Assembly (NCBI RefSeq): GCF_019656455.1
Contig: NZ_BPMK01000020.1
Location: forward strand, 43,299-107,298
Length of the DNA stretch: 64,000 nt
Source: Noviherbaspirillum aridicola
GTDB lineage: Bacteria; Pseudomonadota; Gammaproteobacteria; Burkholderiales; Burkholderiaceae_D
Direction: 5' to 3'
Shown: piece by piece, positions 17,098 to 26,127 of the stretch
Layout: every line of letters starts with the position of its first letter
Numbering within the stretch: position 1 is the stretch's first letter
Made by a program: the position numbers and the translations under genes
The notes under the pieces: generated by a model
Seen by the model: the letters and a program-made list of their open reading frames with translations, nothing else
Database searches by the model: none
What the model was told of the DNA's origin: nothing

Positions 17098-17595
17098 CTA
17101 TTCGCGGCGGATCACGCTGATCTGTCCATCGGTTTCCATGCAGGCGTAGCGGACCTGGTCCAGGGATTCCACGCCGTTCTGGCGCAGCCTGCGCCAGAGT
17201 TCATCCTCGGTGATCAGTTCGCGGCGCATGTTGCGGTAGAGGATGCGGCCGTCGCGGACCAGCACCAGCGGACGGGGCTCCGCCAGGCGCCGGAAGAACG
17301 GCGAGTGATAGCTCAGCCAGTCGAACAGGTAGTTCCATCCGATCAGCACCGATACCAGCAGCATGCCGTCGCTGATGGACTTGTATTCGCCCGACATGCC
17401 GTTCTGCGCGGCGTCGGCGACGATCACCAGCAGCAGCACATCGGCGATGCCGACGGACCCGACGTCGCGCCGGATCACGAAGCGGAAGAGCACGAACAGA
17501 AACCAGTAGATCATCGTGCCACGGACGATGATTTCGAGCGGTGACAAGCTCAGCTGGAAGAGTTCTTTCCAGTCGAGCTGCGCAAGCATATCCAT
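17098..17595 (-). CDS. DUF421 (YetF-type) membrane protein
   Basis: A 165-residue protein. Three hydrophobic segments occupy the first 100 residues (IIVRGTMIYWFLFVLFRFVI and IADVLLLVIVADAAQNGM among them), followed by the soluble DUF421 tail with PRPLVLVRDGRILYRNMRRE and ELITEDELWRRLRQNG. The family is linked to envelope and spore functions but its biochemistry is unknown. GGAGA precedes the ATG by 7 bases. It follows the PRC-barrel gene on the minus strand, with a terminator in the 77-base gap. Confidence 0.85.
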   Translation of the reverse strand: MDMLAQLDWKELFQLSLSPLEIIVRGTMIYWFLFVLFRFVIRRDVGSVGIADVLLLVIVADAAQNGMSGEYKSISDGMLLVSVLIGWNYLFDWLSYHSPFFRRLAEPRPLVLVRDGRILYRNMRRELITEDELWRRLRQNGVESLDQVRYACMETDGQISVIRRE

Positions 17596-17627
17596 CTGCC
17601 TGTCTCCAAGGGCGGATCATGAGCGTG

Positions 17628-17650
17628 AAAAACGGCGCCCGAGGGCGCCG
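17628..17650 (-). terminator. Intrinsic terminator after the PRC-barrel gene
   Basis: On the minus strand CGGCGCC-CTCG-GGCGCCG is followed by TTTTT. It lies between the PRC-barrel and DUF421 genes, so DUF421 may depend on readthrough or on an unseen promoter. Confidence 0.8.
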
Positions 17651-17672
17651 GCTGGTTGATGCGGGGGGCGGC

Positions 17673-18218
17673 TCAGCGCCTGTCGCCGCGGCCGGCGTTG
17701 CCGCTACCCGGCTTGCCGCTGCCGCCGGAGCTCGCGGCCGCCGGAGGCGTCCCGGCCGCGGACGCCTGTCCCGCATCTGTGGCGCGTCCGACCATGCGGT
17801 TCCAGTAGCGGTCGATGTCTTCGCTCCAGCGCTGGTTGCCGGTATCCGGCCACTCGCCCATGTCGAAGCCGGGCGCCTGGGCGATCACCTCGCGGTCGGC
17901 ATCGAGGACGTAATTGCGGCCGCTCTCGCTCGGCATCAGCGCCCGCCACGGCACCGGATGCAGCTTGCGCCCGCCGAAGCCGAGAATCGCGTAAGCCACC
18001 TCGCCGCGCGCGCTGTCGAGGAGCAGATCCTTGACTTCGCCGATCTTGCGGTCCCTGGCGTCGTGGACCGCGGCGCCGATGATGCGGCTGCCGCGGTAGA
18101 GCTCCTGCTGATCGAGCGAAGGCTTGCCGGCGCGCCCGCCTTCCGCGGTCGCGGCCATCGACGCCGTCGACGACATCGCCAGGATGGCGACAAGGGCCGT
18201 CGTCACCAGTCTTTTCAT
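17673..18218 (-). CDS. Exported PRC-barrel domain protein
   Basis: A 181-residue precursor with a Sec signal peptide (KRLVTTALVAILAMSSTASMA, cleavage likely after AMA or AAT). The PRC-barrel core includes YRGSRIIGAAVHDARDRKIG, VKDLLLDSARGEVAYAILGF and HPVPWRALM. A low-complexity Gly/Ser/Ala tail ends the protein. PRC-barrel proteins with signal peptides are common in envelope stress sets. It starts 42 bases after the end of the fusion gene at 18261 on the same strand and is probably cotranscribed. Confidence 0.85.
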   Translation of the reverse strand: MKRLVTTALVAILAMSSTASMAATAEGGRAGKPSLDQQELYRGSRIIGAAVHDARDRKIGEVKDLLLDSARGEVAYAILGFGGRKLHPVPWRALMPSESGRNYVLDADREVIAQAPGFDMGEWPDTGNQRWSEDIDRYWNRMVGRATDAGQASAAGTPPAAASSGGSGKPGSGNAGRGDRR

Positions 18219-18260
18219 GCCGCCTCCGTCGGTTGGCTCAGGCCATTGCGCTTCATCCGG

Positions 18261-20819
18261 CTACTCGACCGCGACGGCACTGTTCTGCTCCAGCCACCGT
18301 ACCGCTTCGGCTGCCTTCTTGCCCGCCATGAAAGCGTGGTCCGCATCGCCATGCCCCCATTCCCCGAAGGGGCCGGCGACGATGATGTCGCACTTTTCCA
18401 GCCAGGCCTTGATGGTCTCGACGTTCCGCGCATGCGCATGGTCGCGCAGCACGGCGGCGTAGGGCAGGTCGGATTCGAAGGCGGTGAGCACGCGGTCGTC
18501 GGCACGCAGCAATCCGAGCCGGACGCAGTCGCGGATGCACAGGTCGATCAGTTCCTTCCCCGTCGCGGGCAGCGGCTTCCACTGGCTCGAATAGCTGATC
18601 TCGCAGGTCAGGCCGAAGCCGCCCGGCGCATTGCAGTCGGGGCTCGCATTACCCTGCATGAATACGCGGTGGAACACGCCCTCGTCCGGATAGCATATCC
18701 AGTGCTTGTCGCTGAGATTCTCTCGCGCCACGCCGAGATGCACGCAGCGCAGCGACACATGCTGCAGCGCCGAGGCCGCGGCCCGCACTTCCGGCGGTGC
18801 CTCCTCTCCCATGCTCTGCACCAGCAGCGGCAGCGGCATGGTCGAAATCAGGTTGTCGTACTGGTAGCGCCGACCATCCGAGAGCGTGAGCATGCGCTGT
18901 CTCGGCGACACCGCCACCACGTCCGCATTGAGTTCGACCGTGCCCTTGATGTGCGGGACGAAGGCCGACATCACCGCCTGGAAGCCGCCGCGCAGCGGAT
19001 AGCCGAAGCGCGCCGTCGTGCCGCCCGCGCGCGGCGCCAGCGCTCCGGCGACGACCTGCTCCAGGTCCGGCGATGAGGCTCCCTCGGGTGCCGGCGCCAT
19101 CTGCTCCAGCGGCATGCCCCACAGCTTGCGCTGGTAAGGCAGCTCATAGTAGCGGGCGATGCCGCTGCCCCAGGCGGCGCGGATCGACTCCTCGAGGTTG
19201 GCGGGACCGCGCTTCTCGAGCGGCGCCACGTTGGCGGCCGGCAGACCATCCGCGGTGCCCGGCAGGCGCGCGGCGTACCGCGCCTCCGCCGCGCCGAGCA
19301 CGCAATCCTTGATCACCTCCGGCGGCAGTCCGTGCAGGCCCGCATGGAAAGGCAGGCGGAGATACATGCCCTGGCACCTGGCCCAGGCTTCGATGCCCTG
19401 CCAGTGCAGATTCGAACCGAGCAGCAGTTCATACAGCTCGCGCACATAGGGATCGTTCGATCCCAGTACATGTCCGCCGCGGTCGAACGTAAAGCCCTCG
19501 CTTCTGATCGAGCGGCAGCCGCCGCCGACCATCTCATCCTTCTCCAGCAGCACGGCATCGTGACCGAGGTGATAGGCGGCGGAAAGCCCGGTCGGCCCGG
19601 CGCCGATGACGACGGTGCGGGCAAAGCGCGCGTTGTCAGGCACCGGCAGCCGATTGACGTTGGGTACGGCGTCGGCGATCGCGGGATCGACCGGCGCGGC
19701 CAGCGGCGCCGCTTCCTGCCTGCGGCGCGGCGTGCTCTCCAGCAGCGTGCGCATCTTGTCGGCGGTCGCGTCCCACGAAGTCGCCGCCAGCACGCGGCGC
19801 ATCTTTTCCACCTTCTCGGCATGCTGTTCCGGCGTGGCGAGCAGTGCCGCCTCGCACGCGGCAATGAAGTCGGCCGGCTCGGCGGCGATCGACACGATGT
19901 CGCTGTAGGCGTCGGCCACGTCGCGCACCGGCGTGCTCACGATAGGCAGTTCGGCCGCCATGTATTCGAGCGTCTTGGTCGGACTGATGAAACGTGTCGA
20001 TTCATTGAGCGCGAACGGCAGCAGGCAGACATCCCAGCCGGCCAGGAACTGCGGCAGCGCCTCGTAGGGCTGCTGGCCGAGATAATGGATGTTGGCCCGC
20101 TGCGGCAGCAGCGACGGGTCGATCTTCACCACCGGGCCCACGAGCACGATCTGCCACATCGGATGGGCATCGGCCAGCTGCTCGACGAGGCGCGCATCGA
20201 AGCGTTCGTCGATCACGCCGTAGAAGCCGAGCCGCGGCCCCGGGATGTCCTTGTGCGCGGGATGCGAATTGGTGCGGTCCAGCGCCTGCTCGAAATGCGC
20301 GCGGTCGACGCTGCTGGGGAAGCAGTGCACGTTCGGATGGCGGTCGCGCTTGGAGCGGTACAGGCTCGGGCCGCCGGTGAAGACGATGTCGGCCACCTTC
20401 AGCAAGGCGCTCTCGCGTTGCAGCAGCTGCTTGGGCGCGTTCTTGAAAGAGGCCAGTTCATCCATGCAGTCGTACACCACCAGCTGCGGATTCAGTTCCT
20501 GCAGCAGCGGCAGGGCCATCGGCGTATAGAACCAGGCCATGTGCTCCGTGTAGTCCCGCATCAGCAGCCTCAGCAGCTTCTGCAGGTGCGGCAGCTGGTC
20601 GTCGTGGAAGCCCGGCATGGCGACGGGCGTATGGGGCTGGCACACCAGCACGTTCGGCGCCGGCGACCAGGTCTTCATCCAGGTCCGCGACTCGTCGTGC
20701 ACCGGCTCTTCCACGATCACCACCTGGTGGTGCTTCGCGAGACGGGAGAGCAGATGCTGCGGACGCTGATAAACGAAGTCCCAACGCAGGTGGGAAAAAA
20801 CGATGATTGCAGAAGCCAT
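18261..20819 (-). CDS. Fusion of a GT-B glycosyltransferase and an FAD-dependent NAD(P)-binding Rossmann protein
   Basis: An 852-residue two-domain protein. Residues 1-365 are a GT-B glycosyltransferase: SHLRWDFVYQRPQHLLSRLA is typical of polysaccharide-associated enzymes of this type, and the donor region is TRFISPTKTLEYMAAELPIV (about 275-294). A Pro/Ala linker follows. From about 400 an FAD domain begins: VVIGAGPTGLSAAYHLG with GAGPTG at 406-411, then LLEKDEMVGGGCRS and DRGGHVLG, resembling UDP-galactopyranose mutase and protoporphyrinogen-oxidase-like flavoproteins. A mutase making a furanose sugar for the attached transferase is attractive but unproven; several UGM active-site residues cannot be confirmed by eye. 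Confidence 0.85.
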   Translation of the reverse strand: MASAIIVFSHLRWDFVYQRPQHLLSRLAKHHQVVIVEEPVHDESRTWMKTWSPAPNVLVCQPHTPVAMPGFHDDQLPHLQKLLRLLMRDYTEHMAWFYTPMALPLLQELNPQLVVYDCMDELASFKNAPKQLLQRESALLKVADIVFTGGPSLYRSKRDRHPNVHCFPSSVDRAHFEQALDRTNSHPAHKDIPGPRLGFYGVIDERFDARLVEQLADAHPMWQIVLVGPVVKIDPSLLPQRANIHYLGQQPYEALPQFLAGWDVCLLPFALNESTRFISPTKTLEYMAAELPIVSTPVRDVADAYSDIVSIAAEPADFIAACEAALLATPEQHAEKVEKMRRVLAATSWDATADKMRTLLESTPRRRQEAAPLAAPVDPAIADAVPNVNRLPVPDNARFARTVVIGAGPTGLSAAYHLGHDAVLLEKDEMVGGGCRSIRSEGFTFDRGGHVLGSNDPYVRELYELLLGSNLHWQGIEAWARCQGMYLRLPFHAGLHGLPPEVIKDCVLGAAEARYAARLPGTADGLPAANVAPLEKRGPANLEESIRAAWGSGIARYYELPYQRKLWGMPLEQMAPAPEGASSPDLEQVVAGALAPRAGGTTARFGYPLRGGFQAVMSAFVPHIKGTVELNADVVAVSPRQRMLTLSDGRRYQYDNLISTMPLPLLVQSMGEEAPPEVRAAASALQHVSLRCVHLGVARENLSDKHWICYPDEGVFHRVFMQGNASPDCNAPGGFGLTCEISYSSQWKPLPATGKELIDLCIRDCVRLGLLRADDRVLTAFESDLPYAAVLRDHAHARNVETIKAWLEKCDIIVAGPFGEWGHGDADHAFMAGKKAAEAVRWLEQNSAVAVE

Positions 20820-20953
20820 GCTATCTCCTTGCCGGAATATCGAGGTAATCAGATGGTTGGATGGCGCGCATCCGGCAAACGCCGTCGCGATCGGCCGCCC
20901 GCGAAGGACGATGCGGATCGCAGCGAGCCTGTACCCTGCATGCGGATGCTGAA

Positions 20954-20994
20954 GAATGCCTTGTCAATAACGGCGCTGTTCATGAATGCCTTGT
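20954..20994. repeat. Direct repeat GAATGCCTTGT, 30-bp period
   Basis: Two perfect 11-bp copies start at 20954 and 20984. A 30-bp period is close to three helical turns, as for tandem binding sites of a dimeric activator. The second copy overlaps the weak sigma-54 match at 20987-21002. Confidence 0.5.
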
Positions 20995-21002
20995 TCAAGC
21001 CA
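20987..21002 (-). promoter_or_regulatory. Weak sigma-54 promoter candidate for the glycosyltransferase-FAD fusion gene
   Basis: The minus-strand sequence TGGCTTGAACAAGGCA has exact spacing and 5 of 7 in the -24 box but only 3 of 5 in the -12 box. Confidence 0.3.
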
Positions 21003-21355
21003 ACGCAGCCCCCGGGCATGCCCTTCAGATCCGGCACTGCACTCGCAAGACATATGCCGAGACCCTGCCGCAGCATCGGGGACAAACATGCACGATGGGA
21101 CTTTCGCCACGCGTGAATCCCGCGCATCGCAGAGCCGGCCGCCGGCGCGGCGCGCGTCGCGCACATCGCGCATCCTGCGCGCCCGTGTGCCGTGCGTCAT
21201 GCGGCGAGAGACGCTGCGAATCGAAGAATTTTCAGAGCGCCGCGCCGCCGCAACCCCGCAGCTCAGGCCGACGGCGCGTCGTGAGTCACTATACGAGTCT
21301 CCCCGGAAGGTCACGATGATCTTCCGCAAAGCCGCCCGGAGCCCGGCATGCAGCT

Positions 21356-21371
21356 CGGCATGCTTCCTGCT
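21356..21371 (+). promoter_or_regulatory. Possible sigma-54 promoter for the hybrid histidine kinase
   Basis: CGGCATGCTTCCTGCT matches 5 of 7 and 4 of 5 consensus positions with exact spacing; it lies about 155 bases before the kinase start. Confidence 0.35.
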
Positions 21372-21526
21372 CCTGCAGACCCGTCGACGGTTCACGTTTC
21401 CCTCGCGGGATGAGCATGCACAATTGCTCGTCGGACCTACATGTAAAAATGTTAAATCGGGTGTAAGGCTTACCCTGCCCGCGGCGGTTCGCGTACGCAT
21501 CGATAACTGAAGGAGTTGCATCAACC

Positions 21527-23536
21527 ATGGCAGTATCCGGTGACAAACTGTTCTTCCTGCAGGGCACCGAGCGGCAGCATGCAGACGTGGCGCCGTCGCC
21601 GCAGCAGTTCGCCGACATGCAGCCCGGGCTCGCGCTGCACTGCGACCAGGACGGCGTGATCGACTATGCCAACCTGCATGCGCAGCAAAGGCTTTCGACG
21701 GGGTCGGAACCGCTCGTCGGGCGCGGTCTCGCGCAGGCCTTCGGCGACGTCTGTTACGCGCTGCTGCGGCAGTATGTCGACGCCGGACTGGCAGGCAACG
21801 CCTGCGAAGCCGAACTGCGTCTGCCGCTCCCCGGCGACACGCACGAATCCCATGTGCATCTCGCCTGCCGTCCCGATGGCGAGGACGGCGTGTGCCTGGT
21901 GCTCGAGGACATCACCCGCCTGCGCCAGACGGAGGAACAGTTGCACCAGCGCGAGCGGGAATTCCGCACGCTGGTCGAAAACTCGCCGGACATCATTTCG
22001 CGGATGGACCGCGACATGCGCCACATCTACGTCAATCCGGCGATCGAAAAGCTCGGGGACGTCAGGGCGCAGGATTATCTCGGCAAGACCAAGGCGGAAC
22101 TCGGCCTGCCCTCGGCGATGGTGCGTGCATGGGAAGAAGCCGCGCGCGCCGCGTTCGCCAGCGGGCTCGAGCAGAAGCTCGACTTCGATCGCGTCATCGA
22201 GGGACAGGTACGCAATTTCTCGGGACGGGTGATACCCGAGATCGACCGCTTCGGACGCATCGAGTCCGTCGTCGGCATTGCCTACGACGTGACCGAGCGC
22301 GCGCGCATGGAGAAGGAACGCGACGAGCTGCTGGCGCGCGAACGCAATGCGCGCATCCAGGCCGAGACCGCCGCCCGCGCGCGCGACGAATTCCTCGCCA
22401 TCGTCTCGCATGAACTGCGCGCGCCGCTCAACGGCATACAGAGCTGGGCGCACGTGCTGGAAAACTATGTGCAGGATGCCGCCGCCGCGCCGCTTGCGCA
22501 GCGCGCGCTGCAGGGGATCAAGACCGGCGTCAGCCAGCAGGTGCGGCTGATCGAGGATCTGCTCGACGTCACGCGCATGATGAGCGGCAAGCTGCGCCTC
22601 GTGAAGCAGCCGCTGGCCCTGCTGCCGACGCTGCAGGCGGCGGTGGAAAGCGTGCGCGGCCTGGCCGCGGCCAAGCGCATCGGCATCAGCTGCGCCTATC
22701 GGATCACCAGCGAGCAGATCGAAGGCGACGCCGACCGCGTACAGCAGATTTTCTGGAACCTGCTGTCCAACGCCATCAAGTTCACGCCCGAGGGCGGCAA
22801 CGTCTGGCTCAGCGCGGCGACCGCCGACAACGAGATCTGCGTCACCGTGCGCGACGACGGCGCCGGCATCTCCCCGGAATTCCTTCCGCACCTGTTCAGC
22901 CGCTTCAGCCAGGAAGACACGTCCAGCACGCGCGGCCACAGCGGACTCGGCCTCGGGCTGTTCCTGGTGCGTCACCTGGTCGAACTGCACGGCGGATGGG
23001 TCAAGGCGGAAAGCGCCGGCGAACGCATGGGCACGACCTTCTACGTGTATTTCCCGCTGCGCGCCCGCTCGGACCAGTACCTCACCGTGGGACCGCCGGA
23101 AGATGCGAGCGGCAAGATGCCGCTGCCCTCGCTGTCGGGCTACAACGTGCTGCTGATCGACGATCAGGCCGAGGCGCGCGAATCGCTGACCGTGGTGCTC
23201 AGCGGCGCCGGCGCCAATGTCTTCGCCGCCTCCTGCGCGCCCGAGGCGCTGGACTGGCTCGATACGCGGTCGCCGGACCAGCTGCCCGATGTGCTGGTGT
23301 GCGATATCGCCATGCCGGGAGAGGACGGTTATGCAGTGCTGCCCAAGATCCGCGCCTGGCGTTCATCGCTGGGCGACACGCCGCTCATGCGCATGCCGGC
23401 CCTCGCGCTGACCGCGTTCGCGCAGCGTGAAGACCGCATCCGCGCGCTGACGGCGGGTTTCCAGATGCATGCGACGAAACCGGTCGCGCCGGAAGAGCTG
23501 ATCGTGGTGATCGATACGATGGCCGCGCGGCGCTGA
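21527..23536 (+). CDS. PAS-domain hybrid sensor histidine kinase
   Basis: A 669-residue soluble-looking kinase. One PAS-like region (about 20-130) and a clearer PAS domain (FRTLVENSPDIISRMDRDMR, about 146-265) are followed by the HisKA H-box SHELRAPLNG with phospho-acceptor His295. The ATPase domain shows the N box (FWNLLSNAIKFTPEGG), G1 (VRDDGAGIS) and G2 (HSGLGLGLFLV). A C-terminal receiver has phospho-acceptor Asp593 (CDIAMPGEDG). There is no transmembrane segment, so the signal is probably cytoplasmic. It converges on the NtrC-type regulator at 23600, the natural candidate partner through phosphorelay. Confidence 0.92.
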   Translation: MAVSGDKLFFLQGTERQHADVAPSPQQFADMQPGLALHCDQDGVIDYANLHAQQRLSTGSEPLVGRGLAQAFGDVCYALLRQYVDAGLAGNACEAELRLPLPGDTHESHVHLACRPDGEDGVCLVLEDITRLRQTEEQLHQREREFRTLVENSPDIISRMDRDMRHIYVNPAIEKLGDVRAQDYLGKTKAELGLPSAMVRAWEEAARAAFASGLEQKLDFDRVIEGQVRNFSGRVIPEIDRFGRIESVVGIAYDVTERARMEKERDELLARERNARIQAETAARARDEFLAIVSHELRAPLNGIQSWAHVLENYVQDAAAAPLAQRALQGIKTGVSQQVRLIEDLLDVTRMMSGKLRLVKQPLALLPTLQAAVESVRGLAAAKRIGISCAYRITSEQIEGDADRVQQIFWNLLSNAIKFTPEGGNVWLSAATADNEICVTVRDDGAGISPEFLPHLFSRFSQEDTSSTRGHSGLGLGLFLVRHLVELHGGWVKAESAGERMGTTFYVYFPLRARSDQYLTVGPPEDASGKMPLPSLSGYNVLLIDDQAEARESLTVVLSGAGANVFAASCAPEALDWLDTRSPDQLPDVLVCDIAMPGEDGYAVLPKIRAWRSSLGDTPLMRMPALALTAFAQREDRIRALTAGFQMHATKPVAPEELIVVIDTMAARR

Positions 23537-23599
23537 TGCGCGGCGGGCACGGACGGGCGCGCGCCGGCCGGGAAGGCGTGGCCGGCGCCCCGTCGGGCT

Positions 23600-24997
23600 T
23601 CAGTGCAGCGATTCGCCCCCGCCCGAGGCCTGCGTCTCTTCCTTTTTCGTCATCCCCGGCTCGTAGGGGCCATATTCCTCCAGCCGGTTGTAGAGCGTCT
23701 TGAGACTGATGCCGAGGATGTCGGCCGCGCGCTTCTTCACGCCGCCGCAAAGCTCGAGCGTCGCATAGATCAGCTTGCGGTCCACATCGGCGAGCGAGGT
23801 GCCGACCGGGATGGCCAGCGTCAGGCCGACCGGTGACTGGGTGGTGATCACCGGCGCCAGGGCCGCCGCGTCGATGGTGTGATCGGACAGGATGAAGGCG
23901 CGCTGCATGTAATTGCGCAGCTCGCGCACATTGCCGGGCCAATGGTAATTGCTCAGGCAGGCAAGGCCGTCGGGAGACAGCACCTTGCTCGTGCCGTGGG
24001 CGGCGTTGAGCTCGTCGAGGAAATGCTGCGCCAGCAGTTCGATGTCCGCGCCGCGTTCGCGAAGCGGCGGGATCTTCAGCGGGAAGACATTCAGACGATG
24101 ATAGAGGTCGAGACGCAGCTTGCCGTCCGCGACCGCCTGCTCGGGGTCGCGGTTGGTGGCGGCCACCACGCGCACATCGGTTTCGATCTCCTGGTTGCTG
24201 CCGATGCGCATGAAGGAGCCGGTCTCCAGCACGCGCAGCAGCTTGACCTGCAGTTCGATCGGCATTTCAGTGATCTCGTCGAGGAACAGGGTGCCGCCGT
24301 TGGCGCGTTCGAAGTAACCCTTGTGCTGGCGATCGGCGCCGGTGAAGCTGCCCTTTTCATGGCCGAAAATCTCGCTCTCGATCAGCTGCGGCGAGATGGC
24401 GCCGCAGTTCACCGGCAGGAAGGGATGCTTCTGCCGCAGGCTCAGGTCATGAATGGTCTGCGCGGCCAGTTCCTTGCCGGTGCCGCTCTCGCCGAGCAGC
24501 AGTACCGTGGCCTCGGTCGGCGCCACGCGCGAGATATGGTTGTACAGCTTCTGCATCGCCGGCGCGGCACCCAGCATCTGGCCGAAATGTCCGAGGCGGC
24601 GAAGCTCGCTGCGCAGCACCCCGATCTCTTCCTTGAGGTCGACGGTACGCGGGATGCGCGACAGCAGCGCCTTGAGGCGCTTGAAGTTGATGGGCTTGGT
24701 CAGGTAGTCGGCCGCGCCGAGGCGCAGCGCCTCGACGGCCGTTTCGACGCTCGCGTGGCCGGTGATCAGCACGATCTCGGTGGTCGCGCGCGCTTCGATG
24801 TCATTGAACAGGTCCATTCCGTTCCCGTCCGGCAGACGGAGATCGATCAGCACGACGTCGGGCCGCTGGCGCGCGATCTGCGCCTGCGCGTCGCGTATGG
24901 TTCCGGCGACGGCGGTCGTGAAGCCTTCGGCCAGCGTGATCTCCTTCAGCGCCTCGCGGGTGTTCTCATCATCATCAACGATCAATACATGTGGCAT
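23600..24997 (-). CDS. Sigma-54-dependent response regulator, NtrC family
   Basis: A 465-residue protein with an N-terminal receiver ([14 protein letters not shown]; phospho-acceptor Asp52 in LIDLRLPDG, conserved Lys101). The AAA+ domain has Walker A GESGTGKE (169-176) and the sigma-54 contact loop GSFTGA (216-221), and a C-terminal Fis-type helix-turn-helix ends in [19 protein letters not shown]. It should activate sigma-54 promoters once phosphorylated. Its position beside the hybrid kinase and among many sigma-54 promoter matches suggests that it controls this region. Its C-terminal tail ([16 protein letters not shown]) is short and polar. Confidence 0.95.
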   Translation of the reverse strand: MPHVLIVDDDENTREALKEITLAEGFTTAVAGTIRDAQAQIARQRPDVVLIDLRLPDGNGMDLFNDIEARATTEIVLITGHASVETAVEALRLGAADYLTKPINFKRLKALLSRIPRTVDLKEEIGVLRSELRRLGHFGQMLGAAPAMQKLYNHISRVAPTEATVLLLGESGTGKELAAQTIHDLSLRQKHPFLPVNCGAISPQLIESEIFGHEKGSFTGADRQHKGYFERANGGTLFLDEITEMPIELQVKLLRVLETGSFMRIGSNQEIETDVRVVAATNRDPEQAVADGKLRLDLYHRLNVFPLKIPPLRERGADIELLAQHFLDELNAAHGTSKVLSPDGLACLSNYHWPGNVRELRNYMQRAFILSDHTIDAAALAPVITTQSPVGLTLAIPVGTSLADVDRKLIYATLELCGGVKKRAADILGISLKTLYNRLEEYGPYEPGMTKKEETQASGGGESLH

Positions 24998-25411
24998 GGC
25001 GTGGTTTCTCGCTCGGTTTCACTTACAGATATCCATGCAGACGGTCGCCGTCCTCGCGCGCCGCGTGCATGTCGTGCGGTCGTGCCGGGCCGACGCGGTC
25101 CGGCCACGCCCCGCGGCGCCAGCCTTGCGGCGGCACGTCTTCTTGCTTCTGAGGGGAATGGTAAGGGGTTCGATCACGACGCCTGCCGTCCGTTCAACAG
25201 CATAGGCCCCGCACTGCAATTGTCCAGTGCGGACGTTGAATTCTCATTGAGGCAAAGCAGTGAACAATTGCATTAGCGGATGAATGCCGCTGACGCTTTC
25301 GGACGACCGGGTAGTGCGAGTGGGGTGGGAGCGAGTCCGCGTCGCGGACTCGTTGCACGGCACCCGCAGGCCGATGAGACCGGCCCTGCCGGATGCCGTC
25401 GGGGACGGAGA
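24998..25411. other. Intergenic region with a strong inverted repeat
   Basis: No convincing gene. The main structure is the inverted repeat at 25209-25232. The region lies upstream of the NtrC-type regulator and downstream of the Gly/Ser-rich lipoprotein, both on the minus strand. Confidence 0.5.
25209..25232. repeat. 8-bp inverted repeat upstream of the NtrC-type regulator
   Basis: CCGCACTG and CAGTGCGG are perfect complements flanking CAATTGTC. No T-run follows on either strand. It is a candidate operator or attenuating hairpin. Confidence 0.5.
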
Positions 25412-25660
25412 TTACTTCGAGCCGCCCGCGCTGCCGCCGGAGCTGCCGCCGGAAGCACCACCGGAGCTGCCGCCGGTCATGCCGGAGCTGCCGCCGGAAG
25501 AACCGGCTCCGGAAGAACCGCTGCCGCTGGCACCGCTTGCGCCGCTGCTGCCGCTGGCGCCGGACGATCCGCCGCCGCCTCCGCGATCACAACCGACCGC
25601 CGTCATGCTCAGTGCGGCAAGAACCAGCAAGATTTTCGATGTCGTCTTGATTGCTTTCAT
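25412..25660 (-). CDS. Small Gly/Ser-rich lipoprotein
   Basis: An 82-residue precursor. The signal peptide ILLVLAALSMTAVGC ends in a lipobox-like AVGC, so the mature part would be a lipid-anchored tail made almost only of Gly, Ser and Ala (repeats such as SSGASG and GGSSGG). The ATG has AAGGA at 6-base spacing, which excludes the five-residue longer form. I do not know a function; such tails can be flexible spacers or surface-coat material. A weak sigma-54 match lies at 25757-25772. Low-complexity sequence makes family assignment unreliable, but start, signal and Cys are coherent. Confidence 0.7.
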   Translation of the reverse strand: MKAIKTTSKILLVLAALSMTAVGCDRGGGGGSSGASGSSGASGASGSGSSGAGSSGGSSGMTGGSSGGASGGSSGGSAGGSK

Positions 25661-26127
25661 TCTTGTTCCTTTCATGAAAATTAGGCTTCAGGGGTCCACT
25701 AGTGACCGTTTCAATTACGATAAGTTCTCTCTTGTCGGCGTACCGCCGGCTCTCGTTGCGAGGCAGCTTCCATGCCAGCCGGACTGCGGCGCTGCCTCCC
25801 GCGCGCGTCCTCAGCGCGCGTCGCGCAGCCTGCATCGGCACTCGTAAAACTTACAGGCGCATGGATGATTTCGGCACTCTTGCCGAGCGGAAGTGACGAC
25901 GAAGAACAGGCTTCATCGCGGGAGCAGACCGGGGCCGCCGCACTCCCACCGCATGCCGGATATCGTGTATTGTTCGTTCTCGCCGCGCGGCGCATCATCT
26001 ACGTCCGCGGTTCATCCCGCTGGCTTGCCTCACACTGAATTAGCGCAAGCGAAGATTCAAAATTTGATGCAACAATGACCGCATCAATAAAGGCCAGGCG
26101 CCGCGCGCTCGCGCGAGTGAAGGCCTG
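25661..26127. other. Divergent intergenic region
   Basis: Between the small lipoprotein gene (minus) and the sigma-54 activator (plus). No credible coding sequence; it contains the weak sigma-54 match 25757-25772. Confidence 0.5.
25757..25772 (-). promoter_or_regulatory. Weak sigma-54 promoter candidate for the Gly/Ser-rich lipoprotein
   Basis: The minus-strand sequence TGGAAGCTGCCTCGCA has TGG and exact spacing but mismatches in both boxes. Confidence 0.35.

Larger units (their letters stand above)
20820..21526. other. Long divergent intergenic region without a credible gene
   Basis: About 700 bases between the fusion gene (minus) and the hybrid kinase (plus). Open frames exist but their translations are Arg/Ser/Ala-rich with no recognisable start region. 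It contains two weak sigma-54 matches (20987 minus, 21356 plus) and an 11-bp direct repeat with a 30-bp period (20954 and 20984). Confidence 0.6.

Noticed and set aside
20964..21524. Open frames of 170-190 codons on both strands in the large intergenic region
   Set aside because: Arg/Ser/Ala-rich translations, no ribosome sites, no recognisable features; typical of random high-GC sequence.
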